Below, one piece after another: positions 13,401 to 26,193 of a stretch of DNA of 64,000 nt; positions within the stretch are counted from its first letter, which is position 1, and each line of letters starts with the position of its first letter. A program made the position numbers and the translations under genes. This stretch comes from Gorsachius magnificus. Taxonomy: Eukaryota; Chordata; Aves; Pelecaniformes; Ardeidae. Under the pieces are notes generated by a model. That model ran no database searches. It was given only the letters and a program-made list of their open reading frames with translations, and had not been told where the DNA came from. The stretch covers positions 59,326,801 through 59,390,800 of the forward strand of contig CM067109.1 in NCBI GenBank assembly GCA_034008185.1, read 5' to 3'.

Positions 13401-15220
13401 TTTGAATTGTGTTGCCTTGTAGCTCTTGAGTTGTTACGAGGTGAGTCGTATGACCTGTGGCTATAAATGATAAATTACCTTGTATAAACATAAGAGTTGC
13501 TTTTAAGCTGGTACACCAAAGACTTTTTTCTCACTTTCCCAAGGCTGAGTTATTTTAGAAACTGAACCAGAGCATCTGAGCTGGTTAGGGTACTTCAGAT
13601 CTGAGGAAGGGAAAAATCCCCAACTGCTTGAGATGTGCTTTGCCTATGACAGCTGGGGCTGGTGCTGCTGGAAGCCACCAGGCAGGAGCCCAGGCTCTCT
13701 GGAACTTGTTCTCAGCTCTGCCACAAAGCTGTTGTGTGATTTTCATCCTGTAATTTTGAACTGCTCTGCGGTCTGATGTGGTACAGCACACAAGAGGGGA
13801 GGGTGGGCAGAGGCCATGGCCACGTTCACTCAGCAGTTGCTACAGTCGCACCTATGAATAGAAAACCTTCAGAGACTTCCCCAAGGAGAGAAAATGTGGG
13901 TCTTTTTGCCTTTCATTGTTCCCTGCTTTTCCAGTGGGACATGAGTCCTGGCCAAGAGCAGACACGCTAAACTTCTCCAGAATTTCACTGTGATGCTTGT
14001 CCTACCGAGCAGCTCTGTCTGCTAGTAAACTGCGTCGGGGCAGAGACTGTGCCTCTCCACCACTAGCCAGGCTGTGCCCTTTGCTCTTCCCAACTTACTC
14101 CTCTGCAGTCCTGCTCCTAAAGCAGGAAGAAGGCAACACACAGTTGTAGGCTGATGTGTATTGATATTTGTGAAGAGCTGTCACCACTGGGGGTAGGAAG
14201 GGTGCAGAGGAAAGGCAAAGGGTGTTTCAGATACGTTAAAATGCACAGCTGTGGATCATTGGACCTCATGGTTGTGGAAGTATGGCTGTAGTGCTACAAT
14301 GGATTACTATTATTAGCAAAGTGGAAGCCACTTAATTCATATCAGGACTGACTGGCTGGCTTTTCTGTGGCTATGAGGTGGAAGAATGTGCATTGTATTT
14401 CAACTTTGTTCCACAGGTGAGACTGCGGTAGTTTGCCGTGCTGTTGTGCAAGATGTGTTTCTTTGGGCTTGAGTGGTAATTTCAAGTATTCTCTGCTGCC
14501 TTCTTTCTGCCTCTGCTTTTCTTTTCTCTCCCCAGCCTGTCCTAACATCTGTTTCTTTTTTTATCTTGCTTTTTTCAGAATGTGTAGTGTAATTATGACA
14601 ACTGCTTTGATTGTGAATTGTCATTGACCCTTGCTGAAGAAGCACTTTGTCAATCAGCAAGAATGCATCACTCAGCACTGCTGGATTCATTGACTTTTTA
14701 TCCAACTTTAGACGCCTACAGTTTGTGAAATGATATCTGCAATAATTTTCCATGCTCTTGACCTATGTCAAAAGCTACTTTACCCACCTGTCTTCATCTG
14801 TTTTTATGGTGCAAACTGGCTGCTGCGAGTCAGAGAATACCAATAGGTTAGGAAAATAACCTGGTGTTTAATTATAATTAAAAAAACCCACAGAATTCTT
14901 CTTCATTTGAATAGTCCAACTTTTGGGGGTCTCACTTTTGTGACCCTGCACATGGACAACAGGAGGTGTGCCAACAGTCTTAGTCACCCTTCCTGCATTC
15001 CTGAGTAATGGCTTGACTCCCAGTTGTTCAGTAACCAAGATATGGCCCTTGGATATTGGTATATCCTCCTATGCATTTTAATCCTAAATGTATTCACTCT
15101 TTGTTTTCATTACAATGTAAAATGCAAAAAGAGAGTGTTGTCAAATTATATGCTTAAGTAGAGCTTGTATCACAGGAAATTTCATGATGGGACAACTAAG
15201 GTACATACTGTTTTGTTAGA

Positions 15221-16065
15221 ACCATAGAATCATAGAATGGTTTGGGTTGGAAGGGACCTTAAAGACCATCTAGTTCCAAATCCCCTGCCAGGGGCAGATA
15301 CACCTTCCACTAGATCAGGTTGCTCTAAGCCTCATCCAGTCTGGCCTTGAACACTTCCAGGGCATCCACAGCTTCTCTGGGTAACCTGTTCCAGTCCCTT
15401 ACCACCCTTACAGTAAAGAATTTCTTCCTAATATCTAATCTAAATCTACCCTCATTCAGTTTAAAACTGTTAGCCCCCATCCTATCACTGCACTCTCTGA
15501 TAAAGAGTCCCTCCCCATCTTTCCTGTAGGCCCCCTTTAAGTACCGGCAGGCTGCTGTAAAGTTTCCCAGGAGCATTCTCTTTTCTAGGCTAAACAACCC
15601 CAACTCTCTTAGCCTGTCCTCATATGAGAGATGCTCCAGCACTCTGACCATCTTCATGGCCCTCGTCTGGACCTGCTCAAGCAGGTCCATGTCTTTCTTA
15701 TGCTGGGGACCCAAGAGTTGAACACAGTACTCCAGGTGGGGTCTCTCAAGAGCAGAGCAGAGAGCAAGAATCACCTCCTTTGACCTGCTAGCCACACTTC
15801 TTTTGATGCAGCCCAGGAAACAGTTGGCTTTCTAGGCTGTAAGCGCACATTACCAGCTCATATTCAGTTTTGCATCCACAAATACCCAAAGTCCTTCTCT
15901 GTAGCACTGCCCTCAATCCCCTCATCACCCAGCCTGTATCTCTGTTTGGAATTGCCCTGACCCATGTGCAGGACCTTACACTTCGCCTTGTTGATATTCA
16001 TGCAATTAGCATAGGTCCGCCTCTCTAGCCTGTCAAGGTCCCTCTGGATGGCATCCCTTCCCTCT
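15221..16065 (-). mobile_element. CR1 LINE 3' portion, broken reverse transcriptase ORF, minus strand
   Basis: On the minus strand the fragment runs from the end of the RT domain ([16 protein letters not shown] and AKCKVLHMGQGN at about 15955-16060) to the 3' UTR and ATTCTATG-type tail at 15221-15240. The C-terminal ORF piece at 15325-15795 contains the block SRSKEVILALCSALERPHLEYC and ends in [19 protein letters not shown]...ARLDEA. Between the two ORF pieces (15796-15863) the frame is lost, so the copy is dead. The RT active site lies upstream of the truncation point and is absent. The 5' end is set where homology fades, near 16065; sequence past it (from about 16072) is unrelated. Confidence 0.92.
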
Positions 16066-18190
16066 AGAGTACAAACTGTAAGAACAGTTTTTCTTCTGTT
16101 GCCTATTTCTGGGCCAAGGACACTGTCATGTTTTGTCTCTGAGAGTGCCAGCCTCACTTCTCTCCTTTTCCAGCCAGGTCTATCAGAACTTGTGCATGTG
16201 ACTGTTGAGGGTCTTGAGGCTAGTGAAGGATAAAGTATGCCAGCTGCAGTGTGAGACTTTCCCAAAAGGAAGGGACGAAGCTCATGCAGAGCAATTCCTC
16301 TGTAGACAAACTCTAACTAAAGATGCTGCAACACTGTCCAGTGCCAGCTTGCCACATGATGAGTGTTGCCCCTTTTGCTCCTCTGTCCTGGCTCCATACA
16401 GATTCACTGCTTGCTTGGTGATATTTTCCAATGTCCCCTATCTGAGTTTTCTCTCTCTTTTTCTCTTTAATCTGTAGTGTTCCTGTGGCACCTGCTTTCT
16501 TGTTATCTGAGCAGGAATTTAGAATTTCTTCTTACAGGTGTAGGACAGATTGAAGTGAGTGATGGCCGTACAAGGGATAAAGCCACAATTACATTTGGGA
16601 GTGGCACCTTCAGGAACTCTACATCACAGACTGAAGACCCACACCTTCATGTTTAATTCTGCAACATAAAAATCATAGATTCTGGTATGAAACGTGTACT
16701 ACTTCAGAGTTAGGGTGGCTTTTTCCCCACACATGCTTTCCTCAAAATGGAAATGATTACACATTCAGCTTGTCTGTAACTTCTGCTTTATAGTAATGGC
16801 ATTTTCACATACTGGACTTGACACATTTTCAATCACTTTGAAAATATTTATTCAAGCAGACCCTCTCATGATATATTTGAGAAAGTACTCTTTCACAAGA
16901 GTGTCTAGTATTGGTATGTTAAAACGGACACTGCTTTAATAAATCGGTGGATTATTTTTTTAAGCATGTTCATTTTTTTTTCCTTTTTTCAAACTTTTTT
17001 TTTTCCCGTTTTTACACTGGAGGAGGTCTTACTGCAGCATACTTACATGGGGCTTCTTTCCCAAGAATTCTGTTAAATCAATGAGAGTGAAAATGGTAGA
17101 AAGTAGTTTTGTTTCACACAGAGATAACATTTCATTAAATTTTTTATTACTTAGAGAGAATAAAAGAGTGGTATGCTTGAATTAGCTCAGAGCAGCTTTT
17201 ATGCCATAGCACTGTTCCATGTAAGTCTGTGAAGAGCTGCATCGTGCACAGGACAACCCTGTGAGTGCTGAAGTAAGGAGACTGGAAATGATGATTTTTT
17301 TAAAATAGCTTGGTCTCCAATCTGGCTTGGCTTTGATTTCTAGACATTCAGGAAATGGAACTTTCAAAGCTGAAGTCGATGGGAAAATGTGCACTGTTCG
17401 CCCTCAGTAAGTGTGACTTTATGGAAATGTTAAAATGCACCTCATTGTTTGCATAGAGTCTCCTTTTGAGGAGACTATGTAAGAAACAGGAATCTGTATA
17501 ATCAATTACTCCAGAGATTTTCCTTCAAGGCCTTTGGGTTAGGAAGTGTGGACGCTTTTTAAAAGAAAATATTTTTATACAAATGAGCTCTTTTCATACA
17601 GAATCAAACAAATCCGAAATATACCAGGCATTTGACAGTGACATGTGGATGAATACCCATAAAATACTCAAAGGAAATACATGTCAGAATACTAAAATAA
17701 CTGCTCAGTCTTGACCTTGCATTCATTAATATAAACCACTGATTGTACAATTTAACTTAAACCGAGAACTACTGGCAAGTTTTTCTGTTCACTTATTAGA
17801 GAAGGAACCCAAACCGTATGGCTCAGTGGAGTAAGCTGTTCTATTTATATAGCAATGTATTTTCTGTAAACTAACTTTTATGCAGTGACTTCTCAGATGA
17901 GAAAACTGTCTTCCTGTGATGTTTTTAATTATATTCTAGATGGCTGTATCAGTACATCCTCAGAATAAAAACAATTAGTAAGCAGATAAGGTGTTTACTA
18001 AAAATCTTCCAGATGAGGCTATAATCAGGACTGCGATCTGGCATGTTGTTACATTTTAGGTTACTCTGTCTAGCATCCTGCACCATCTCCTTCATAGCAG
18101 TGCAGAGTCACTGACTGGGAATGGTCATTTTGACTTCCCCCTTTCACTGATGTGGGTATCTGTAGTGCTCAGAGTCCTGTTTTACACCAG

Positions 18191-18604
18191 GTTTGTCTAG
18201 CTTGGAGAAAAGGAGGCTGAGGGGTCTCCTCATTGCTCTCCACAGCTTCCTGTTGAGGAGAGAAGAGGGAGGTGCTGAGCTCTTCTCCCTGGGATCCAGT
18301 GATAGGACACACGGGAGCGGTTCAAAGCTGCACTAGGGGAGGTTTAGACTGGACATGAGGAAGCATTTCTTTACTTAGAGGGTGGTCAAACACTGGAACC
18401 TGTTCCTTCCCGGAGAGGCAGTCAATGCCCCATGGCTGTCAGTGTTCAAGAGGCATTTGGGCAATACCCTTAATAACATGTTTTAACTTTTGGTGAGCCC
18501 TGGAGTGGTCAGGCAGTTGGAGTAGATGATTGTTGCAAGTCCCTTGCAACTGAAATAGTCCATTCTATTCTATTCTATGGTATGCTATGCTATTCCATTC
18601 CATC
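18191..18604 (+). mobile_element. CR1 LINE 3' fragment of a different subfamily, plus strand
   Basis: The sequence CTTGGAGAAAAGGAGGCTGAG, then GGTTTAGACTGGACATGAGGAAG and GGAGTAGATGATTGTTGCAAG, follows the CR1 C-terminus and 3' UTR in order. The tail is (ATTCT)n changing into GCTAT/ATTCC units at 18560-18604 instead of ATTCTATG units. Numerous substitutions and stops make it older or a different lineage from the 33-kb and 41-kb copies. No usable ORF remains. Confidence 0.9.
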
Positions 18605-19879
18605 TTTAGAGAGCTACGTGCACTATCTTCCCATATGCATGCTCAGGCAAACATGTCATTTACCCTGCTCTGTATTTGTATGAAATCAAATGGCTATTTT
18701 ACTTACAGTAATTTTATGCATACATAAAGTTGTCATTAGGTCTTATGGGAAGACAAGAAGTTTCTTTTTCTGGCTTTGGGTCTGATCATGCAAACTGCAC
18801 AGCCCTTCTGCAAAATTACTCTTTCATATGTTTTCCCTAACTTTGCTAGGAGTTGAGGAAATGGGAATTATGGACAACATCCAGCATGTAACAGGGGCAG
18901 GCCCTGCAACAGATACATGATCTGAAGTACAGTCACTTACTTTTTTTGTTAAAAGCAGTAGACAAGATACAGAAAAAAATTTATCCATACCTCACTAAAA
19001 TCTAACCACATGCTATACTACAGGCTTGCAGATTAACTCAGTTGATACAAGCTCTTGTACAAATATATGCATGTACATATATACCCACATGTATACAAAA
19101 TTCTTTATGTGTTAAATTATTCAAATAAACTGAAACTTTTGTTCCAGTGAGACAGTGTTTTGCTTGGACTGAAGAACTGGCTGATAAGTGTTCTCGATAA
19201 TGTTGTCTGGAATAAAGGAAACAGAAAAGAAATCAATTGGGTGAGGGTTTGGGGCATCAGTGTATGCATGTATCAGCCTTCACAAGTACTATGCTGCCTT
19301 TATGTTTCAGTCTTTGTAATGGTCAGCAGGTATTTTCAGCTGAATAGGCAGTAAATAAATGGAGACAACATATTTGCACAGTGAATAGTAGAGAGTTTTG
19401 CAATTTGTCTTGTCAGGAAAGCCTCTTTATTTATCCATATAGAAATGGCATTGCATTGTTGAGGTTCTTCTTAAACTTGTGTGTTGTGGGGGCTCCTTGA
19501 ATATTTTACACTCCTCTGGCTCCATTTATAAAATAAAGGTGTTTTTCAAAAATTCCTCATAGTTGCTAATGGTAGTTCTTATAGGACCCTTGATGCACTG
19601 GAGTCCCTAATGCCAAATTAGATGCCCTGGGATTTACAGCTCCTCTAGGCAATATTAGTGTTGGTGACTACCTTCTTCCATTAATGTTTATGCATCTAAA
19701 TCAGAGTAGCAGTGGCAGAAAGTTTAATCCTCTTTTGCTGAGTCTATCTCATTGTTTTTTCTTTGTGGATACTTTGACAACACTATCAGATCCTCAGATT
19801 GCGTTGGTAGTAGGCATTTGTAACTCCTCTGTGAAGACTCAAGATGCAACTGAGTTTTTCTAATGAGTTACCATGCATG

Positions 19880-19927
19880 GCATAGAATCACAGAATCATT
19901 TGGTTGGAAAAGACGTTTAAGGTCATT
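19880..19927 (-). mobile_element. Very short CR1 3' tip, minus strand
   Basis: The + strand reads CATAGAATCACAGAATCATT then TGGTTGGAAAAGACGTTTAAGGTCAT. This is the reverse complement of a CR1 3' tail with its terminal repeats. Only about 48 bp are present, an extreme 5' truncation. Confidence 0.8.
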
Positions 19928-21631
19928 TCATGGTGGCTCTGTGTGCTCTTGGCCTGTGCAGTGTTGAAATTTGTTGACTTAAACAACTTTCTTGACATGG
20001 TAGCATGCTCATGTGATTAATTCCTGCAGCTAAGAATAAGTGAAGATGACAGTAAATACTCTTGCAGCAAAGAAGCCTGAGACCCCTCACTCAGTTGAAA
20101 TTGTTTCTAGCACTGAGACCCAAATCTCATAATACAGCTTGGAAGGTAGATCTGTATAAGCCCTGAAAACCATGGTTGCTTATTCAGACCTGTTGAAGCT
20201 TTGTTGTTACTGATTGCTAAATAATAGTAACAGTTGGCTTCAGATATATTGGGAGGTCTGGGCTAACTACAAGGAAAAAAATATTGAAGAAAAACAAGCT
20301 AATGTTGTGAGGGTCTGGAAAAGAAAGCATATATAGCAGCAGGTGACAAGGAATTAGGGTTCATTGTAAGTCAGTTATAAATCAGCCTTTTTCGTGGAGG
20401 TGAGATCTAGTTAAGAGGGTTGTTGATCCCACTTTAAAGCAGCCGTAAAGCTTAGTGCTTACCAAAGCCTTTTGGCTCTCCCTCCCTTGGCCTTTGCCCA
20501 GATACTTTCTGTGCATCTCACAGGCCTCCAGACTTTGTTACATCAAATGGTGCCTAAGACGGATTAGCTCCTGCTCCTCCCTCTGGGTCGGGTAAGATCT
20601 GAAGGGGGCAGTCAGCTCTCAGCTTCTTGAGAGGGCATCCTCCAAGATGGATTTCAGCCTGAGCTGAAAGAGGGGCACAGTAACCAGGAGAGAAAGGCAC
20701 ACTATCCAGTTTCTCAGTTCTCTTAGAAGTGGAAAGGGATCTATGATTCTCACCAGAAGATTTAACAGAGAAATGGATTTCAATGTGAACACCACCTGAT
20801 AGTCTGTATTCATAAACTACATAATTTCTCCTCTAAAAGAATACTCTTGACCCTGAAGTTAATTCTCGGGAAGGGGAAAATTTAGTTTCTTCTTTACAAA
20901 GAAAGCCATGAAGCCTTGCCAACCTCTATGAGGAGTGTCCTAGGAATCCTCTCATGCCGAATTCATGGATGTCTTCCTGTACTTTCATGTGACAAGAAAT
21001 AGAGGCCAGAGTGGTATGGTAGAGGTGGCAAAGGTAGGCATGGTATGGATTTCAAGCAAAATTTTTGTTAATGGCAATGGACCTATGTCTGTCTAAGGGT
21101 TTCAAGCTGACTTGTGGATGTACAGTAGAGAAATTAGTCTGCTAAGGGGAAGCATTAATACTATCTCTGACAAGTGACAAAGAAATACGTGAGCTGGAAG
21201 TGAACTTCTTCGGCATATTTGTGTGTTTGTGTGCGTACACAGCTATTCATAAACAGCACAAATAAAAGGTGCAGACTTGACTGCTTGTAGGAAATGGCTG
21301 TCTTGCTTGGGGAGAGGTGAATTGAATTTTTATAGTTATATCCCATGAAACAATTCAGCAGAAATATGAGCTGTCAGGAAGCTAGATGTGTTAAATAATT
21401 GTTTCTCTGTGGGTAATTTATATTTTTACATTTATAGAAACTAGCTCCCATTTAGAATAGCTAATGCAGAAATGACTGCAGAGTCCTGACTTCTCTAAGG
21501 TTGATGTCACTTTTGGTGTCGCACTTTCTGGATGTGTCATGAATCTTTGAAGAGGTGTCAGACAGACAAGAATATAACTTTCAGAATTAGATATTTAACC
21601 CTTACATTTATTTTCCTGTTTCAAGCTCTTT

Positions 21632-21648
21632 TTTGTTGTTGTTGTTGT
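21632..21648 (+). repeat. (TTG)n microsatellite
   Basis: A short run of TTG units follows a T-rich stretch. An unremarkable simple repeat. Confidence 0.8.
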
Positions 21649-21853
21649 AATTTGACTTGTTGCTCAGTACCCAGCTGTTTCTCCCTGGGGAGAACTTATG
21701 ATAAGATAAAGTACCAGGGTGCCTAGCTGAGAGAATCTTGAAAAAGAGTCACTTTGCTAAAAATACAATTTAATTTTGTTTTTTCACTCTTAAGTGGTGA
21801 AGGTGATTTAGATATTGGTTAACCAAAAGGTTTGAATATTTTTCTGAATATTA

Positions 21854-21936
21854 TTAAATTAAATTAAAAAAAGAAACTAAAACAAAAACCAAATAAAAAT
21901 TTAAAAAAAAAATAAAAAGAAAAAAACCCCACCCTG
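21854..21936 (+). repeat. A-rich low-complexity tract
   Basis: The sequence is almost entirely A with scattered T and C, ending in AAAAAACCCCACCC. It may be a degenerate poly(A) or slippage product. No retrocopy body was recognised directly upstream. Confidence 0.7.
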
Positions 21937-22311
21937 TCAGAAAATGAATTAATTTCTCATTGTAATAGACTGTTATGTTTTGTAAAAGTAACTGAGTTTA
22001 TAAATTTGAAAAAAGCACTAGTCTTATAGTGAAAAATAATAAAATAATGGCATTCAAAAGATAATAACCAATGAGGTTCTTCTAGCAGGGGATATAAGTA
22101 GTTCAGGGAGATTTGTAGCACTAACTAAATTGGATGTATTCCTTAGTGAACAGTATGCCAAGGTGAGCTGTGCATTCCCACTGCCAAAATGAACTCTCTA
22201 ACATGAAATGTGTCTTGGACTATGGTAATGGGAAACTTCCCAAGATTTCACACATTTCTTGATAATCTCCATGGAACCCTAACATTTACCATATGTTTTC
22301 CTGGTTGGCAG

Positions 22312-22425
22312 GTGGAGTGGATACAACAGCAGGTGGTTAAAAGAAGGATAAAGAGGGATTATAAACCTGGTGGTACCCAATCCACTTATTTCAATGATCC
22401 CAAGTGGCCAAGCATGTGGTACATG
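22312..22425 (+). CDS. PCSK5: PCSK5 internal exon: prodomain end, autocleavage site, mature N-terminus
   Basis: This 114-nt exon (38 codons, phase 0 at both ends) starts VEWIQQQVVK and ends PKWPSMWYM. The motif RRIKR at codons 11-15 matches the primary furin-type autoprocessing site (R-X-K-R) that releases the prodomain of PC5/6; cleavage would fall after the AGG at 22354-22356, before DY. The segment QSTYFNDPKWPSMWYM is characteristic of PCSK5. The paralogue PCSK6, as I recall it, has a different sequence here (ALYFNDPIWSNMWYL), so PCSK5 is favoured. PC5/6 is a secretory-pathway, calcium-dependent serine endoprotease that activates precursors after basic motifs. The acceptor is a pyrimidine-rich tract ending in GCAG, and the donor is ATG|GTGAGT. 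Reading continues open upstream by chance, but the AG acceptor and loss of homology set the start. By human analogy this is exon 3 (numbering from memory). Confidence 0.95.
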
Positions 22426-25400
22426 GTGAGTACATACAGGGTCATTGGCTCTGTTTTGTGCTAGCGTTTAGTTGTCTGCTGTGATATTTTGAAAAGGGGC
22501 AGAGCAGTATGTTCAGAAAAAGCAAATTTTAGGGTTTTTTATGTAACTAATGAAGGTCTGTAAACTCCTTACAAGTATTATAAAGAATTCCCTGTGGGCC
22601 CTGCAATGGGAAACATTTATTAATGCGTTCATTCATGAATGCTTCCTATTGCAAGATGTCTTGGGAATTACTTATTAGAGGATAAAGTTTCAGCAATAAG
22701 AAGGGAAGGAACTTAGGCACAATCTGTAAGAGCAGCGAAACCGCTTGTTTTCAATGTGCCTAATTCACTTTCTCCAACATCAATGTGATGTAACTGTCTT
22801 GTGTCCCTAAACAGGAGGACAGAGCCGTGAACACTTGACTGCTCAGTGTTATAATTACACTCTTTTTAGAAATGAACAACTGCATTATTGAAATAAATGA
22901 TTGTTTGTGCTGTTTACTGCCTGACATGAGTTGTGTGTTTTCTGAGCAAAACCTTTTGTTAAAATCTGGAGTGAAAGTTTTGTATTCATGGTGTTTTTAA
23001 AAATATCCTCATTTTGCCTAGGAAGGTGCAAATGAAAAGTTGTATTTAGTAGGCAGTTGGCTCCAGCTGACACGTCTCCATTTTGTCTGATGAAAGACTT
23101 GCTCCCTTTCTCTACTGCCCTGTTGATGCAGTTCTAAATCCCTATGTGTCGATTTCCCCCTACATCGCCTGCGTTGCCGACACTAAGTCACTCAGGTGGT
23201 TTTATGACTTGACAGATTGAATCGCTTCAGATAGGGAGAAGGCAACAACATGTAAGATGATTTTCCTGTAAACAGATACTGTCTTTTCAGGTATTTTGTT
23301 ACTTTCAAAGCATTAATTTAGTATTTCAGGTGAATGAACAAGATTGTCCTAACACAGCTTTAAAGTGTTTTTAACTTTTTATGCATGTGATTCTGGCTTG
23401 TAATACATTGTTGCATACATCGAAAACCAAAAAATGTCATGGGTAATTTGCAGCTAACAGTAAATACTTGCTGTTAGTAAACTCAGTCAGAAGTCCTTAT
23501 CTTCACATATATCATATGAGCCCGTAATCGGTCAGAAAGTCTAGTAGCTTTGCTATTCAGTTTCCTGAATTCTTCTATTTTAATGAGACGCTAAGTAATA
23601 ACTTTACTTCCAAAATTCCTCTTATTTTTATTAAAGAACTGTATTGCTGCCTCTTCTTTTCTGATGGAAAAATTTTCCATATTACTTTTTCTGCGCTATT
23701 AGAGATCTATGTCTTCAGGCAGTACCTCTCCTCATACAGTAGAAATCTATTTCATTTATGTTTTATTGCAGTACTGGGTTGATGTAGCTAAGGGGTTTTT
23801 TAGCAGTTCATTGTCCACTTTGAAAACAACTCTTACCTAAAATGTAGTTCTTTTCATTTGTTTGTGAAAGCTGTATTATTTTGGGTCATGGGATCATGAC
23901 AGGTCTTTTTTCTAGTTTACTGAAATGTGTATACTTGCCTGTCTTCTCTAATATGTATGTTTATTCAGTCTGCCTGTCCGATAAATATGTGCATAAGGTG
24001 ACAGACAGATTCCAATAAATGGCCGCAGATTGTGATAGTCCCCTGTAAGCTTTCATTTTTAAAAAAAATTTATTTCAGCATTTTTAATTGAAACCAGAAC
24101 ATAACACTGACTTACCTTTAGGTAGTCTGCTGTTATTGCTACACACTTTCAGCTCTGTGTTAGACTAGAAAGAGGGAGGCAAAATTTCAAGAAAGTAATA
24201 GCGGTCAAGCAAAAGCCCTCTATATATAGTGTAGGGTGGCTTATGTAATTTTTCATCTGTGCTTCTAGATTTGTATACAAGGTTTTTAGTGCCACCATAG
24301 CTTTTTGGTGGAACTAGATTATGGGGTATTTTTTAGCTGATAATAGGTGCTTATAGCAGTTGCCTCTAATTTTGTTCAGGAAGATAGCAGTCTGCTATTT
24401 ATAAATCAGTTGGTTGTGTTGCCTAGCCACACTGCTTCACGGCTGCCCCACAATTGCCGGTCTAATATGGAAGGCACTTTAGGGCAGCAAATGGACTTTA
24501 CTGTTTGTCTTGTACAACTTTCAGAATATTGTCATTTCTGTACCTGTGGAAGAAGGTCCTCACTTGCAGACCCTCTGGGAAGGGTCTGTTCCTGACTGAT
24601 TGCATTTCATTGCCACTGAATAACTCTGTGTATTTGCACTACCTTTAGTGGTAATGGTTTGATGGCATTTTGTTGAGAGCGATCAGTAGAGTGTTAGCAA
24701 GTACACTATTTCAGCAGAGAGGATAGCTAAAAATATGTGAATGGGTTGGCTTCAGGACTGACTTGGGCCATTACCAGATATCCTCATATGACTGTATTTG
24801 TGATTGTAACCATAGCTACTTTTGTTAATCTTATTTGCCTTTTTAAGTTGAAGGAAAAAAGGAATTTGAGTTTAGTTAATGGTTTCAGTCATTGCTATGT
24901 CAGAAAGAGGTTTTTAGGGTGCTGGCTGCAGACGTGTTATTGAGAAAGTATTATCATGTACAGGTTTGTGTTCTGATTAATGAGTAACTTTGTTGGGGGT
25001 TAAGCTTGATACCTTTGGCCGTTGAACTGGCATAATCTCTAACAAGGCCGTAAATGTAGTTCAGATTTGTTGACACAAGTCCTTTTATTCAAAGACTTTG
25101 TCAAACAATATCTGATTGATGTTTTTTCTCCCCCAGGTTTTTCTTCACAAGTACCATCCCTTGTAATTCTAATTGTCTGGGCTAGAAATAATACATTTTT
25201 GTTTGTGTGATATCCATAGCAAGTAGTTACAAGGGGGATTCAGGCCTTCTTTCTCTTTTGGGCCATCACAAAGTTTAAAAGTATCTCTGAAGAACTGTTT
25301 TGTCAACAAATTAAAAGGTCTTTTCTTAATCACTCTATTTTTCTCCATTTACGCTAAAGACGTTCCTAGAAAGAGTAGAGAGATTAGGAATATAGTTATT

Positions 25401-26180
25401 TACCACCTTATGGCCTTGTGGAAGCCGAAGCAGATAGAGCTTCCAGCGCCACCCTTCACCTGAATAAGTATACTTGTACTTTTCATTACCAGGGGATTAT
25501 CTATGGAGAAATTACAGCTTCTCATGCTTTCTAATAACAAGGAAAAGGCAATTTTTCTTCTGACTTCCCTGCCTCAAAGCAAGGAAAGTTGGAAAAAAAG
25601 CAACTGCTTTATTATGACCTCTGAATCCTGAGGCATCTGTGCTTAAGAGTAAAATAGGATATTTGAATAGATTAACTAACACCTGAAACCACCTGTTCAA
25701 CTGTTATTCAGAACTGACCTACAGAATTGGGTCCAGCTTGTTCAGAATGAATTGATATCAAAGAAATAAATCAAAGGGAAAGAAGGTCCCTAGTTAATCT
25801 CCCTTTCCAAATTTTGAGTCGTGAGAGAGCCAAGTCCCATATGCCATCCCCAGAGCTCAGCTATCTTTGGAACATCATGTTATATCTAATAAATGCCTCC
25901 TCTTTCATTGATGTTGACAAAATAGCCTGTTTGTCAATAACTGGATGAACTATATACGATCAGTTTGCATAACTGAAAGAGGTCGAAGTCAACCCTGAAG
26001 CCCTACTGCTATCTGAAACTGTTTTACTTAACCTATAATAACACCAAACAGTGTCTTTGAATTACTAAGGGGACTTTGTGCCTAACCAATTTCACTGTAC
26101 CCGCCAGTTGGTTTAATGAATTTCCTCATCTTGCCTGCACGGAAAAATGATCATAAAAACTAGAGAAGGTAAATATGTAT

Positions 26181-26193
26181 AAAAAAAAAAAAA
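26181..26193 (+). repeat. Poly(A) run
   Basis: Thirteen consecutive A bases. No retrotransposed gene body was recognised upstream. Confidence 0.8.

Larger units (their letters stand above)
1..22311 (+). other. PCSK5: PCSK5 intron upstream of the first visible exon (3' part)
   Basis: No exon is recognisable here, so this is the 3' part of the intron that ends at the AG of 22310-22311. It holds minus-strand CR1 copies near 8095-8340, 10115-10470, 15221-16065 and 19880-19927, and a plus-strand CR1 at 18191-18604. Other visible items are a C-rich G-quadruplex candidate at 9025-9061, a short hairpin at 7082-7111, a (TTG)n run at 21632-21648 and an A-rich tract at about 21854-21936. The stretches 1-8094, 10471-15220, 16066-18190, 18605-19879 and 19928-22311 otherwise look like ordinary AT-rich intron with only short chance ORFs. 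I could not find the preceding prodomain exons here. Confidence 0.8.

Noticed and set aside
16072..16091. Small palindrome AAACTGT..ACAGTTT next to the CR1 5' junction
   Set aside because: The stem is only 7 bp, common by chance, and not a credible insertion signature.
22210..22311. Upstream in-frame ATG extension of the 114-nt exon
   Set aside because: The AG acceptor at 22310-22311 and the loss of PCSK5 similarity show that this is intron read-through.
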